From an uncultured Coriobacteriaceae bacterium (GTDB taxonomy: Bacteria; Actinomycetota; Coriobacteriia; Coriobacteriales; QAMH01): a DNA stretch of 21,289 nt. This document shows positions 14,333-21,151 of this stretch, one piece after another. The stretch is from NCBI GenBank assembly GCA_900544245.1, contig UQUH01000029.1, positions 1 to 21,289 of the forward strand, in the 5' to 3' direction. The notes under the pieces are model-generated. The model searched no databases and was not told the origin of the DNA. It worked only from the letters and a program-made list of their open reading frames with translations. Numbering within the stretch: the first letter of the stretch is position 1; the number at the start of each line of letters is the position of its first letter. The position numbers were made by a program, and so were the translations under genes.

Positions 14333-15706
14333 ATGAGTTCGGCGATGCACGAGGAATGCGGTGTATTCGGAATCTACGCACCGGGCAAGGACGTCGCCCG
14401 CATGACGGGCTTCGGATTGCAGGCGCTGCAGCACCGGGGGCAGGAAAGCGCCGGCATCGCCGTGGGAGATGGCGAGACGGTCAACGTCTCCAAGGACCTG
14501 GGGCTTGTGACCCAGGTGTTCGATGACGACTCACTCAACGCCCTCGTCGGCGACGTCGCCATCGGTCACGTGCGGTATTCCACGAGCGGATCGAAGGCCT
14601 CGTGGGAAGCGGCCCAGCCGCACATGTCGGCCATGGGTGAGGTGCTGCTCGCCCTCGCTCATAACGGCACGCTCACCAACACCAACAAGTTGCGCGCGCG
14701 GCTCATAGCCGACGGCGCCCGGTTGTACTCGTCGACCGACTCCGAGGTCGCCGCCAAGCTCATCGGCATGTACACGGAGCGCACCAACCACCTGCGCGAG
14801 GGCATACGCCATGCCATGGAGCTCATGGAGGGGGCCTATGCCATGGTGCTGTGCACGGCCGATGCCCTCTACGCGTTTCGCGACCCCCACGGCATCCGTC
14901 CGTTGTGCATTGGCAATCTGCCCGACGATGCCGGCTGGGTCATCTCGTCGGAGACCTGCGGGCTGGATATCGTCGGCGCCACCTACGTGCGTGACGTCGA
15001 ACCGGGCGAGGTCGTGCGCGTCAACGACGAAGGCCTGCGCTCGTTTATTGCCGTCGAGCCCGCCAGGCGCGCCTCGTGCATCTTCGAGTACGTGTACTTC
15101 GCCCGGCCCGACAGCGTGATAGATGGCCAGAGCGTCTACCAGGCACGACGTGATACCGGACGCATCCTCGCCCGCGAGAATCCCGTGGAGGCGGACCTCG
15201 TGCTCGGCGTTCCCGATTCTGGCGTTCCGGCAGCCCTCGGCTATGCCGCCGAAAGCGGCATCGAGTACACCGACGGCATCGTGAAGAACCGCTACGTGGG
15301 CCGTACCTTCATCCAGCCCACCGACGAGATGCGTCAGCTCGGCATCAGGCTCAAGCTCAATCCGCTACCCGATGTGATCGCGGGAAAGCGGCTCGTCGTC
15401 ATCGACGACTCCATCGTGCGCGGCAGCACCTCGCGCAAGCTCGTGGCGATGCTGCGCGATGCGGGAGCCGCCGAGGTGCACTTGCGCATTACGAGTCCGG
15501 AGGTGCTGTGGCCGTGCTTCTACGGTATCGACACGGCCACGCGTGAGCAGCTCATCGCGGCGGGGATGGACCTTTCGCAGATGAACGAGTGGATCGGATC
15601 GGATTCGCTCGCGTTTCTTTCCCTTGACGGCTTGCGCGAGGCGGTTTCCGGCGCGCGCCATCGCTCCTTCTGCGAGGCTTGCTTCACCGGCGAATATCCC
15701 GTCTGA
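14333..15706 (+). CDS. purF: Amidophosphoribosyltransferase
   Basis: 457 residues. The enzyme makes 5-phosphoribosylamine from PRPP and glutamine, the first step of purine synthesis. The N-terminus MSSAMHEECGVFGIY contains the Ntn glutaminase nucleophile, Cys9, exposed by removal of a short propeptide. The PRPP loop is VVIDDSIVRGSTSRK. Cysteines in ASCIFEYVYFARPDS, WPCFYGID and SFCEACF match the [4Fe-4S] ligands of the Bacillus-type enzyme, implying an oxygen-labile cluster suited to an anaerobe. The start is uncertain: GGGGAG directly abuts the ATG at 14333, so the in-frame ATG at 14345, 12 bases after it, may be used instead. No other pur gene is adjacent, so it appears to be a single transcription unit. 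Confidence 0.97.
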   Translation: MSSAMHEECGVFGIYAPGKDVARMTGFGLQALQHRGQESAGIAVGDGETVNVSKDLGLVTQVFDDDSLNALVGDVAIGHVRYSTSGSKASWEAAQPHMSAMGEVLLALAHNGTLTNTNKLRARLIADGARLYSSTDSEVAAKLIGMYTERTNHLREGIRHAMELMEGAYAMVLCTADALYAFRDPHGIRPLCIGNLPDDAGWVISSETCGLDIVGATYVRDVEPGEVVRVNDEGLRSFIAVEPARRASCIFEYVYFARPDSVIDGQSVYQARRDTGRILARENPVEADLVLGVPDSGVPAALGYAAESGIEYTDGIVKNRYVGRTFIQPTDEMRQLGIRLKLNPLPDVIAGKRLVVIDDSIVRGSTSRKLVAMLRDAGAAEVHLRITSPEVLWPCFYGIDTATREQLIAAGMDLSQMNEWIGSDSLAFLSLDGLREAVSGARHRSFCEACFTGEYPV

Positions 15707-15823
15707 TTCGCCATCTCCGCCTGTAGTTATTCTGGAGCTAGAAGAATTACGGCCTTTCCCGAGGTTGCGCGTATTAAAATAGACGAATGTGTTTCATGTA
15801 ACGTTTTCGATCAGGAGGTCAAG

Positions 15824-16999
15824 ATGTTCAAAGCCAACACAGGGTACAGCACGGGCGCGTCGGCATTCGATGCGGGCAAGGAAGCCGCCGCACAGGCGGT
15901 CGAGGGGCTGGACGCCCCCAAGGTGGCATTCGTCTACTGCAGCTGCGACTACAACGTCACGGCAGTCGTTGACGGTGTCAAGGAGGCGATTCCCGGCGTA
16001 CCGGTTCTGGGCAACACCTCCTTCACCGGCGTCATCGTCTCCGATGGCGGCTACGTGGGCGGTGACGAGCCGTTCGTGGGCGTGATGGTGCTCTCGAGTC
16101 CGGATATGGCCGTCGGCATCGCCGCGGCAGATCGCGCGCAAAACGACGATCCCTTCGAGGCCGGCCTCATCATGGCCGAGGCCGCGCTTGATGCCGCGGG
16201 CAAGGACGTCGCCCCCGACTTCTTCTACATGGCCGCCTCTCCTGCGGAGGAGGAGCTCTACCTCAAGGGCATTTCCTCTGTCATCGGGCGCGTGCCGTTC
16301 TTCGGCGGTTCCGCCGCAGACAACTCCATCGCCGGCGAGTGGAAGCTCTACGATACCGACGAGAGCTTCGGCGACGGCTGCGTCATCGCGCTCTTCTGGG
16401 ACGCTCCGGCGATGACCAACATGTTCACCGGCGCCTATCACGAAACGGATGACTTCGGCGTCATCACGAAGGTCAACGGTCTGCGCACCATCGCCGAAAT
16501 CGACGGTGTGCCCGCCGCCAAGAAGTACCAGGAGTGGACTGGTTGCTCCGACGACGACATCGCCGGTGGCAACCTGCTGGCCTACTCGATCACCTCGCCG
16601 CTCGGCGTCAAGGACCGTCTGGGCGACTTGGTCGCCATCCGTCACCCGATGAACGGCAATGATGACTTCACGATCAACGTGGGCAACAACCTGGCCGAGA
16701 AGACCTGCGTTATCCGCATGGAGGCCACGGTCGACGAGCTGATCGCGTCGGTGCCTGACACGCTCGAGGCCCTCATCGACGTCATGCCCGGCAAGCCCGT
16801 CGCCTTCCACCTGGTGCATTGCGGCGGTCGTCGCGCCGGTATCGACGCGCGCATCGGCGAGGTGGCCGACGCCGTTGCCAAGATCGCCGGCGACGTGCCC
16901 TACATCATGGAGTTCACCTTCGGTGAATACGGATTCGAGTCCGACAACAACAACACGTGCGGCGGCCTCATGCTGTCGTTCACGGGCTTCAGCGAATAG
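15824..16999 (+). CDS. FIST N/FIST C domain sensory protein
   Basis: 391 residues from an ATG five bases after AGGAGG. The N-terminal FIST domain (about 15-225) shows VAFVYCSCDYN, PGVPVLGNTSFTGVI, FFYMAASPAEEE and RVPFFGGSAADNS. The FIST C domain (about 230-385) contains AYSITSPLGVKDR and KPVAFHLVHCGGRRAG, and the protein ends ESDNNNTCGGLMLSFTG. FIST domains are thought to bind small ligands such as amino acids and occur fused to, or near, signalling proteins. Here the protein stands alone with no kinase, cyclase or chemotaxis domain and no membrane segment, so it is probably cytoplasmic. It is followed by a strong terminator and precedes the toxin-antitoxin locus. Domain assignment is firm; its partner is unknown. 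Confidence 0.88.
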   Translation: MFKANTGYSTGASAFDAGKEAAAQAVEGLDAPKVAFVYCSCDYNVTAVVDGVKEAIPGVPVLGNTSFTGVIVSDGGYVGGDEPFVGVMVLSSPDMAVGIAAADRAQNDDPFEAGLIMAEAALDAAGKDVAPDFFYMAASPAEEELYLKGISSVIGRVPFFGGSAADNSIAGEWKLYDTDESFGDGCVIALFWDAPAMTNMFTGAYHETDDFGVITKVNGLRTIAEIDGVPAAKKYQEWTGCSDDDIAGGNLLAYSITSPLGVKDRLGDLVAIRHPMNGNDDFTINVGNNLAEKTCVIRMEATVDELIASVPDTLEALIDVMPGKPVAFHLVHCGGRRAGIDARIGEVADAVAKIAGDVPYIMEFTFGEYGFESDNNNTCGGLMLSFTGFSE

Positions 17000-17052
17000 C
17001 GTAGGGCTTTCGACTGAAGCGACCGCCGAATCGCGTCGTTGTTATCTCGACT

Positions 17053-17086
17053 GAAGGGGTCGCCATTACGGCGGCTCCTTCTTCTT
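17053..17086 (+). terminator. Intrinsic terminator of the FIST gene
   Basis: GAAGGGGTCGCC (17053-17064) pairs with GGCGGCTCCTTC (17070-17081), 12 pairs including two G-U, around an ATTAC loop, followed by TTCTTTG. Length, loop and T-rich tail fit an intrinsic terminator 54 bases after the stop. Confidence 0.85.
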
Positions 17087-17172
17087 TGCGTGGGGTGGGA
17101 GTAGGGGGATGCATGCATGCGACGCACGTATTGGCTTACATCCAAATAAGACACAGACTCGCTTGAATCACA

Positions 17173-17195
17173 TGCTATAATCGAACAAATGTTCC
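17173..17195 (+). promoter_or_regulatory. Extended -10 promoter abutting a LexA-type SOS box
   Basis: TGCTATAAT (17173-17181) is a perfect extended -10 element. The next 14 bases, CGAACAAATGTTCC (17182-17195), fit the Gram-positive/actinobacterial LexA (DinR) consensus CGAACRNRYGTTYC at every position. The box covers the expected transcription start (about 17188), an ideal repressor position. No gene reads leftwards from here, so the controlled transcript runs towards the toxin-antitoxin genes. In the 307-base gap (17000-17306) this is one of four elements, with the terminator before it and the hairpin and second promoter after it. Confidence 0.7.
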
Positions 17196-17204
17196 GGTTG
17201 GAAG

Positions 17205-17249
17205 CCTCCTAACTTCGACGAGAAGGACAGCCATTCGAAGGCCAGGAGG
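17205..17249 (+). promoter_or_regulatory. Leader hairpin sequestering a ribosome binding site
   Basis: CCTCCT (17205-17210) pairs with AGGAGG (17244-17249), and CTTCG (17213-17217) pairs with CGAAG (17236-17240). They are separated by a small internal loop (AA/GCC), and the top loop has 18 bases. The 3' arm is a consensus Shine-Dalgarno sequence five bases before a GTG, so the fold would hide it. The hairpin exists only in RNA from the SOS-box promoter, not from the promoter at 17253-17281. Confidence 0.55.
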
Positions 17250-17252
17250 TCA

Positions 17253-17292
17253 TTGTGCGTACGTGTTTCATCCCGTATAATTACGTAATACG
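17253..17292 (+). promoter_or_regulatory. Second toxin-antitoxin promoter overlaid by a palindrome
   Basis: TTGTGC (17253-17258), a 17-base spacer and TATAAT (17276-17281) form a strong promoter. Over the -10 lies CGTAT (17274-17278) paired with ATACG (17288-17292), and a perfect palindrome ATTACGTAAT (17280-17289). This fits an autoregulatory operator for the ribbon-helix-helix antitoxin or its complex. Confidence 0.6.
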
Positions 17293-17314
17293 AAATAGGG
17301 CAAACCATGTTTGA
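17255..17314 (+). CDS. Possible 19-residue leader ORF overlapping the toxin start
   Basis: GTG at 17255 lies five bases after AGGAGG and opens a frame of 19 codons (MRTCFIPYNYVIRNRANHV). Its TGA stop (17312-17314) overlaps the first codons of the toxin gene, which begins at 17307. The toxin itself has only a weak AGGG site, so translation might be coupled through this ORF. The frame also contains the -10 element of the second promoter, so its coding status is uncertain. Evidence is the ribosome site and overlap only. Confidence 0.3.
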   Translation: MRTCFIPYNYVIRNRANHV

Positions 17315-17567
17315 GGTAGTGGTGCATCCTCACGCCCTGAAGCACGGGATTCCCAAGTCGGACATCCTGTATGCGTGGGAACACTTTATCGCGAAGCAAC
17401 GCAGGACGGCGCCACGGGAAGATGAGATCGTTGCCGTAAGCGCGACAGCAGATGGAATGTTGATTCAGCTTGTCGTAAAAGATCTCGGGGATGTGCTCTT
17501 GATCTTTCATGCCATGGCTCCGCCTTCGGAGAAAGTGATGAAGGAATTGGGCCTGAAAAGGAGGTAG
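17307..17567 (+). CDS. BrnT-like toxin of a type II toxin-antitoxin pair
   Basis: 86 residues, MFEVVVHPHALKHGIPKSDI to MKELGLKRR. The pattern HALKHGI...A-W near the N-terminus, the central EIVAVSATADGMLIQLVV beta-strands and the C-terminal LLIFHAMAPPSEKVMKELG parallels BrnT-type toxins (RelE-like fold), which have KHG near the start and a terminal A-R/M...T/S motif. Such toxins are ribonucleases that slow translation. The assignment rests on this layout and on the adjacent antitoxin rather than on strong identity. Its own ribosome site is weak (AGGG, 6 bases spacing), which hints at coupling to the leader. The toxin gene precedes the antitoxin gene, as in brnTA. Confidence 0.65.
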   Translation: MFEVVVHPHALKHGIPKSDILYAWEHFIAKQRRTAPREDEIVAVSATADGMLIQLVVKDLGDVLLIFHAMAPPSEKVMKELGLKRR

Positions 17568-17572
17568 GCGTG

Positions 17573-17860
17573 ATGATGACGGCAGAGGAAATCGAGGAGC
17601 GCTTCGGTATCTCACAAGCGCAAGTCGAGGAATGGTCGGCAGCATGGGAGCGTGGAGAGCTTCCCGGCGAGCCCGTTGGCGAAGTCACATATGGTCGTCC
17701 CCTGAAGTTCGGCGAACCCTTGCAAGTCGTGACCTTCAAGGATACCGAGCAACATGTCAGCGCCATGGACAGGCGTGCCAGCGAGCTTGGGCTCAAGCGC
17801 TCCGATTATCTGCGTTGGCTCATCTCCCAGGACCTCGCGGCCGCCGGTTTTGCCTCATAG
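17573..17860 (+). CDS. Ribbon-helix-helix antitoxin
   Basis: 95 residues from the ATG eight bases after AAGGAGG; that site lies at the very end of the toxin gene, so the two are tightly coupled (5 bases between stop and start). A GTG at 17570 and an ATG at 17576 are alternatives. The N-terminal region MTAEEIEERFGISQAQVEEW is acidic, with a WERGELPGEPVG segment and a conserved GRPLKFGE stretch. The C-terminal part, LQVVTFKDTEQHVSAMDRRA then LGLKRSDYLRWLISQDLAA, has the strand-helix-helix layout of CopG/Arc DNA-binding domains. It should neutralise the toxin and repress the operon at the palindrome upstream. The much stronger ribosome site compared with the toxin is consistent with antitoxin excess. 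Confidence 0.8.
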   Translation: MMTAEEIEERFGISQAQVEEWSAAWERGELPGEPVGEVTYGRPLKFGEPLQVVTFKDTEQHVSAMDRRASELGLKRSDYLRWLISQDLAAAGFAS

Positions 17861-17901
17861 TCCTGCGCGCATCGAACGAGAGCGCCGGGAACCTGTCTGG
17901 A

Positions 17902-18834
17902 TTACTCCTGTGCCCAATGCAGTGACACGTCGACCTCGTCTGCCAACGCGCGACGGCAATCCTCGAATGTCCTACGGCATGCCTCGTAGACGTCGCCCGT
18001 GAACTCGTCGTGGTAGAAGGCGCTGATGTCGAAGCAGAAGTCCATGTCACGTATGGGAAGGATCGAAAGCGTCCCGTCGAACATCGAGGCGTTCATGTCC
18101 GAGACGAACGCGACGCAGTTCTCGGTGCGGAGCTTCAGGTAGAGCAGGTCCATGTCCATGTAGAGCTCTTCGGCCTCGGCAAGGGTCTCGTCGTCCACGA
18201 ACGGCCGAATGCCCTCGGCGAGACCCGAGGACATGTAGCTGTCGGGAATGAGGAGCCTCTGGTCGCGCAGGTCGTCGACGGTGATACCACTGGCCATGGA
18301 CGCCAAGGGATTCGCGCGATTGCATGCGATGACGAAGTGGTCGCGATAGATGGGGGTGGACCGGTAATCGGACGAGATGGAGCTGTCCACGTTCATGCCG
18401 ATCGCCACATCGACGCCGTGCTCCTCCAACGCCTGACGCAGCTCGCCGTACTTCATGCACAGGAGCGATAACCGGATGCTGGGATGCTCCTTGGCCATGG
18501 AGTTCACGAACCGTACGAGGAAGGGTCGCGCGCCGTTACGCAGGTAGCCGATGCGCACGAGTTTGTCACCGGTGCCGGAGACGGACCTGACGCGCTCTTG
18601 CGCGAGTTCCCATCCACGCAACAGGGAACGGGCCTCCTGCAGGAAGACTTCACCGGCATCTGTCAGCTCGACGCCGTGCGTGTCGCGCACGAAGAGGAGC
18701 GCGCCGAGCGATTCCTCGAGCGCGGCCATGTGACGGCTGATGACCGAGCGGCTCACGAAGAAGTGCTCCGCGGTGCGCCGGAAGCTCAGGCTGCGTGCCA
18801 AGTGGACAAACTCGTCAAGATACTCGAAATTCAT
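17902..18834 (-). CDS. LysR-type transcriptional regulator
   Basis: 310 residues if started at MNFEYLDEFVHLARSLSF. The frame is open 34 codons further upstream, but that stretch is Arg/Ser-rich and unlike the family. Start support is only moderate (GGGTGATGAG). The winged helix-turn-helix spans about 1-60, with RRTAEHFFVSRSVISRHMAALEESLG (split here as RRTAEHFFVSRSV and ISRHMAALEESLG). An effector-binding domain with EEHGVDVAIGMNVDSS follows. It converges on the antitoxin gene with 41 bases between stops. No target gene is obvious: the small membrane protein gene upstream is on the same strand and separated by a strong hairpin, so the regulator may act elsewhere. Confidence 0.9.
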   Translation of the reverse strand: MNFEYLDEFVHLARSLSFRRTAEHFFVSRSVISRHMAALEESLGALLFVRDTHGVELTDAGEVFLQEARSLLRGWELAQERVRSVSGTGDKLVRIGYLRNGARPFLVRFVNSMAKEHPSIRLSLLCMKYGELRQALEEHGVDVAIGMNVDSSISSDYRSTPIYRDHFVIACNRANPLASMASGITVDDLRDQRLLIPDSYMSSGLAEGIRPFVDDETLAEAEELYMDMDLLYLKLRTENCVAFVSDMNASMFDGTLSILPIRDMDFCFDISAFYHDEFTGDVYEACRRTFEDCRRALADEVDVSLHWAQE

Positions 18835-18920
18835 CTCATCACCCGGATCGGCTCGACCTCTCGTTCGCGATCTCATAATAACAAGGGGACGGGACCGCAA
18901 TCGTCCGGAAACGCCACATA

Positions 18921-18955
18921 GCGAAGAGGAGCCCACGAATGGGACTCCTCTTCGC
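18921..18955 (-). terminator. Strong hairpin between small membrane protein gene and LysR gene
   Basis: GCGAAGAGGAGCCCA (18921-18935) pairs with TGGGACTCCTCTTCGC (18940-18955) around a CGAA loop with one bulged base. It lies 24 bases after the small gene's stop on the minus strand. The minus-strand flank lacks a T-run; the plus-strand flank is richer in T. Confidence 0.65.
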
Positions 18956-18979
18956 TTGGGTCTCTTGTGTCGTCGACCG

Positions 18980-19153
18980 CTAGGCTGCGTTCTTCTGCTT
19001 TGTCGCGGCGCCCGTGGACTTCACGGCATTCTCATTCGCGGCCTGCTCGAGCTTGTCCTTGCGCTCGGTGCGGCGAATCTGGAAGTTGAGCAGCAGTCCG
19101 CCACCAACCAGCAGCACGATCATGACGATGAGAACTACGAGGTCGTTGCTCAT
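18980..19153 (-). CDS. Small single-span membrane protein (57 residues)
   Basis: From an ATG preceded by GGGAAAGGACGAG. The protein begins MSNDLVVLIVMIVLLVGGGL, one membrane segment, then a charged, probably cytoplasmic tail starting QIRRTERKDKLEQAANENAV with a coiled or helical look. No family recognised. It resembles in size and layout, but not in sequence, the 45-residue membrane protein at 5621-5758, which also neighbours a LysR gene. It is divergent from the GMP synthetase gene and ends at a strong hairpin, so it is probably its own transcript. Confidence 0.65.
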   Translation of the reverse strand: MSNDLVVLIVMIVLLVGGGLLLNFQIRRTERKDKLEQAANENAVKSTGAATKQKNAA

Positions 19154-19270
19154 GGTCTCGTCCTTTCCCTCAAACCCTATCCTTCGATATCTCGATGATA
19201 ATGGCGTCCGGGTCCTTGGCCTGGTGCGGTAAACGTGCCGCTGTTGCCAAAACCGCAACGGCGCTTTCGC

Positions 19271-19276
19271 TATAAT
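19271..19276 (+). promoter_or_regulatory. -10 element of the GMP synthetase gene
   Basis: A perfect TATAAT lies 47 bases before the start codon. No good -35 is present at 17 bases (CAAAAC); TTGCCA at 19244-19249 is 21 bases away. Confidence 0.4.
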
Positions 19277-19323
19277 CGTTTTCGCAAACATGACCAGCTT
19301 CACCCGATCGCAAGGAGGCCCGC

Positions 19324-20310
19324 ATGGACCCGAACGTCCGCCCCGATTCCATGGCACGCATCAATACTCCCGAGCTCGCCCAGGCATTCATCGACGAGCA
19401 GGTACAGGCCATACGCGAGCAGGTCGGCGACCGCAAGGTGCTGCTGGCTCTTTCCGGTGGCGTCGATAGCTCTGTCGTGGCGGCGTTGCTCATCAAGGCC
19501 ATCGGCAAGAACCTCATCTGCGTGCACGTGAATCACGGCCTCATGCGCAAGGGCGAGTCCGAGCAGGTGGTGGACGTGTTCCAGAACCAGATGGACGCTA
19601 ACCTCGTCTACGTGGACGCCACGGACCGTTTCCTTGACTTGCTGGCCGGCGTCGACGAGCCCGAGACAAAGCGCAAGATCATCGGCGCGGAGTTCATCCG
19701 CGTGTTCGAGGAGGAGGCGCGCAAGGTCGGCGACGAGGTCGACTTCCTCGCCCAGGGCACCATCTACCCCGACATCCTCGAGTCCAAGGACGGCGTGAAG
19801 GCGCATCATAACGTGGGCGGCTTGCCCGAGGACCTACAGTTCGACTTGGTCGAGCCCGTCAAGCTGCTCTACAAGGACGAGGTGCGCGTGGTCGGCCGCG
19901 AGCTCGGCCTGCCGGAGTATCTGGTCATGCGCCAGCCTTTCCCGGGTCCGGGCCTTGCCATCCGGGTCATCGGCGAGGTGACGAAGGACAAGCTGGACAC
20001 TCTGCGCCTGGCAGACTTCATTTTCCGGGACGAGATCGCTAAGGCCCATCTGGAGGGCACCATGAACCAGTATTTCGCGGTGCTCACCGACATGCGGTCG
20101 GTCGGCGTCATGGGGGACGGGCGCACCTACGACTACACCGTCGCGCTGCGCGGCGTCACCACCACCGACTTCATGACCGCCGACTGGGCCCGCATCCCCT
20201 ACGAGCTGCTCGACAAGATCAGCGGCCGCATCGTCAACGAGGTCAAGGGCATCAACAGAATTGTCTACGACATCACCAGCAAGCCCCCCGCAACGGTGGA
20301 GTGGGAATAA
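19324..20310 (+). CDS. guaA: GMP synthetase, ATP-pyrophosphatase and dimerisation domains only
   Basis: 328 residues from an ATG five bases after AAGGAGG. The enzyme aminates XMP to GMP using ATP. The PP-loop LSGGVDSS (43-50) is intact, followed by NHGLMRKGESEQVVDVF, IGAEFIRVFEEEARK, FLAQGTIYPDILES, HHNVGGLPEDL and RQPFPGPGLAIRVIGE. It ends GINRIVYDITSKPPATVEWE, the standard GuaA C-terminus. Typical bacterial GuaA is 510-525 residues because of an N-terminal class I glutamine amidotransferase domain with a Cys-His-Glu triad. That domain is absent here and no such gene lies nearby. Ammonia could come from a separate glutaminase subunit, as in archaeal GuaAa/GuaAb, or be used free. The 3' end contains an integration site for mobile elements. 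Confidence 0.95.
   Translation: MDPNVRPDSMARINTPELAQAFIDEQVQAIREQVGDRKVLLALSGGVDSSVVAALLIKAIGKNLICVHVNHGLMRKGESEQVVDVFQNQMDANLVYVDATDRFLDLLAGVDEPETKRKIIGAEFIRVFEEEARKVGDEVDFLAQGTIYPDILESKDGVKAHHNVGGLPEDLQFDLVEPVKLLYKDEVRVVGRELGLPEYLVMRQPFPGPGLAIRVIGEVTKDKLDTLRLADFIFRDEIAKAHLEGTMNQYFAVLTDMRSVGVMGDGRTYDYTVALRGVTTTDFMTADWARIPYELLDKISGRIVNEVKGINRIVYDITSKPPATVEWE
20299..20309 (+). other. guaA 3'-end attachment site (att)
   Basis: GAGTGGGAATA, at the very end of the guaA coding region, is identical to the 11-base repeat that I recall flanking Tn5801-like elements inserted at guaA. AT-rich DNA begins straight after it. A matching copy would be expected at the far end of the element, outside the window. 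Confidence 0.65.
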
Positions 20311-20369
20311 ATCAGAAAAGCCGAAAAGTGCAGGAATACCAATGGTTTTTGGATTTTACCCACCCCTTC

Positions 20370-20390
20370 TGATAAGATTTTGATAAGATT
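20370..20390 (+). repeat. Tandem 11-base-period direct repeats near the element end
   Basis: TGATAAGATT occurs at 20370-20379 and again at 20381-20390. Paired direct repeats of this length near the end of an element resemble the arm-type sites bound by the N-terminal domain of Tn916-like integrases. An inverted repeat TTGTGAG (20425-20431) / CTCACAA (20452-20458) follows. Confidence 0.45.
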
Positions 20391-20476
20391 CCGCTGGAGC
20401 GCAGTTATTCTGCGTGCCAGTGGCTTGTGAGTAAAGAGTAATTTCTCCAAGCTCACAAACTTCTCCATATGATTGA

Positions 20477-20511
20477 AGCCCGTACTGATTGGATGTCAGT
20501 ACGGGCTTTTT
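20477..20511 (+). terminator. Strong intrinsic terminator
   Basis: AGCCCGTACTGA (20477-20488) pairs perfectly with TCAGTACGGGCT (20496-20507) around TTGGATG, with five Ts at 20507-20511. It would stop transcription from guaA into the element, and the stem also lies just past the end of the leftward Xre gene. Confidence 0.85.
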
Positions 20512-20517
20512 CTATGC

Positions 20518-21048
20518 TCATTTTTCTTTCTGCTGATCCTTGAACGCTTCCACAAGCAGATCACTCAGTCCCTGCGACGGTACTTTTGCCCAACGCTGGG
20601 TGGTGTCCTCTTCCGGGAAGGTGTAGCGCCAGTGGTCGTACTGCTCTTTGCTGATCTTGCCGCAGCGCAGCTTCTCCGACTGTTCTGCCCATGCGGAAAG
20701 CATGGTAAAGATTGATTCATCCATGGTGCGTTTGCTGCCGTCAAAGATGAGATGCACCTCATCCCCCTGCTTTTCAGCACGGATACCGTGAATGTCCTCG
20801 ATGGCAAAAAGGGTGTGAATAAATCCAAGGTCACTGTCAATGTTGGGGATCTGCAGCGCCAAGGGAGAAACCTCTAACACATTGGCGATAGCTTTTACCA
20901 AATCCTCTTTCGGCGTTCTGGAACCGGACTCGTACTGCGCCATGCGGACATCAGCTGTTTTAGGCGGAAAGCCAACAGCTTGGCCAAGCCATTTCTGCGT
21001 CATGCCACGCAAATTACGAATAAAACGGATTCGTTCACCAATCGCCAT
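20518..21048 (-). CDS. Xre-family helix-turn-helix regulator of the mobile element
   Basis: 176 residues. The N-terminal Xre domain (about 3-65) begins MAIGERIRFIRNLRGMTQKW and contains RMAQYESGSRTPKEDLVKAI, the standard HTH_3 layout. The C-terminal part (about 70-176) is a helical, charged region including MDESIFTMLSAWAEQSEKL and the end DLLVEAFKDQQKEK, probably a dimerisation or signal-input domain. Proteins of this build are common regulators next to the ends of integrative elements in Clostridia. It is transcribed towards guaA from a consensus promoter, divergent from an outgoing promoter it may repress. Low GC and codon use differ clearly from the chromosomal genes. Confidence 0.88.
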   Translation of the reverse strand: MAIGERIRFIRNLRGMTQKWLGQAVGFPPKTADVRMAQYESGSRTPKEDLVKAIANVLEVSPLALQIPNIDSDLGFIHTLFAIEDIHGIRAEKQGDEVHLIFDGSKRTMDESIFTMLSAWAEQSEKLRCGKISKEQYDHWRYTFPEEDTTQRWAKVPSQGLSDLLVEAFKDQQKEK

Positions 21049-21079
21049 AACCCTACGCTCCTTTGGTATCGTTGTGATG

Positions 21080-21109
21080 ATTATAGCATATATATTTAGC
21101 TCGCGTCAA
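21080..21109 (-). promoter_or_regulatory. Promoter of the Xre regulator gene
   Basis: On the minus strand: TTGACG (21104-21109), an 18-base spacer and TATAAT (21080-21085), also preceded by TGC as an extended -10. An AAAGGAG sequence lies between it and the start codon. Confidence 0.75.
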
Positions 21110-21151
21110 TATAGCTTAAATAAAAAAGTTTAATATTTTCTCAAAAACCTC

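Noticed and set aside
13146..14381. Long minus-strand open frame opposite the DUF262 gene
   Set aside because: Antisense to clear DUF262 motifs; the product shows no recognisable domain and no start signal.
15794..16819. Long minus-strand open frame opposite the FIST gene
   Set aside because: Composition and position mark it as an antisense shadow of the FIST protein.
17013..17063. Repeated TCGACTGAAG and a GCGACC/GGTCGC pairing as an alternative fold before the FIST terminator
   Set aside because: It could form an antiterminator-like structure, but it sits downstream of a stop codon with no sign of a ligand or leader role; chance similarity is sufficient.
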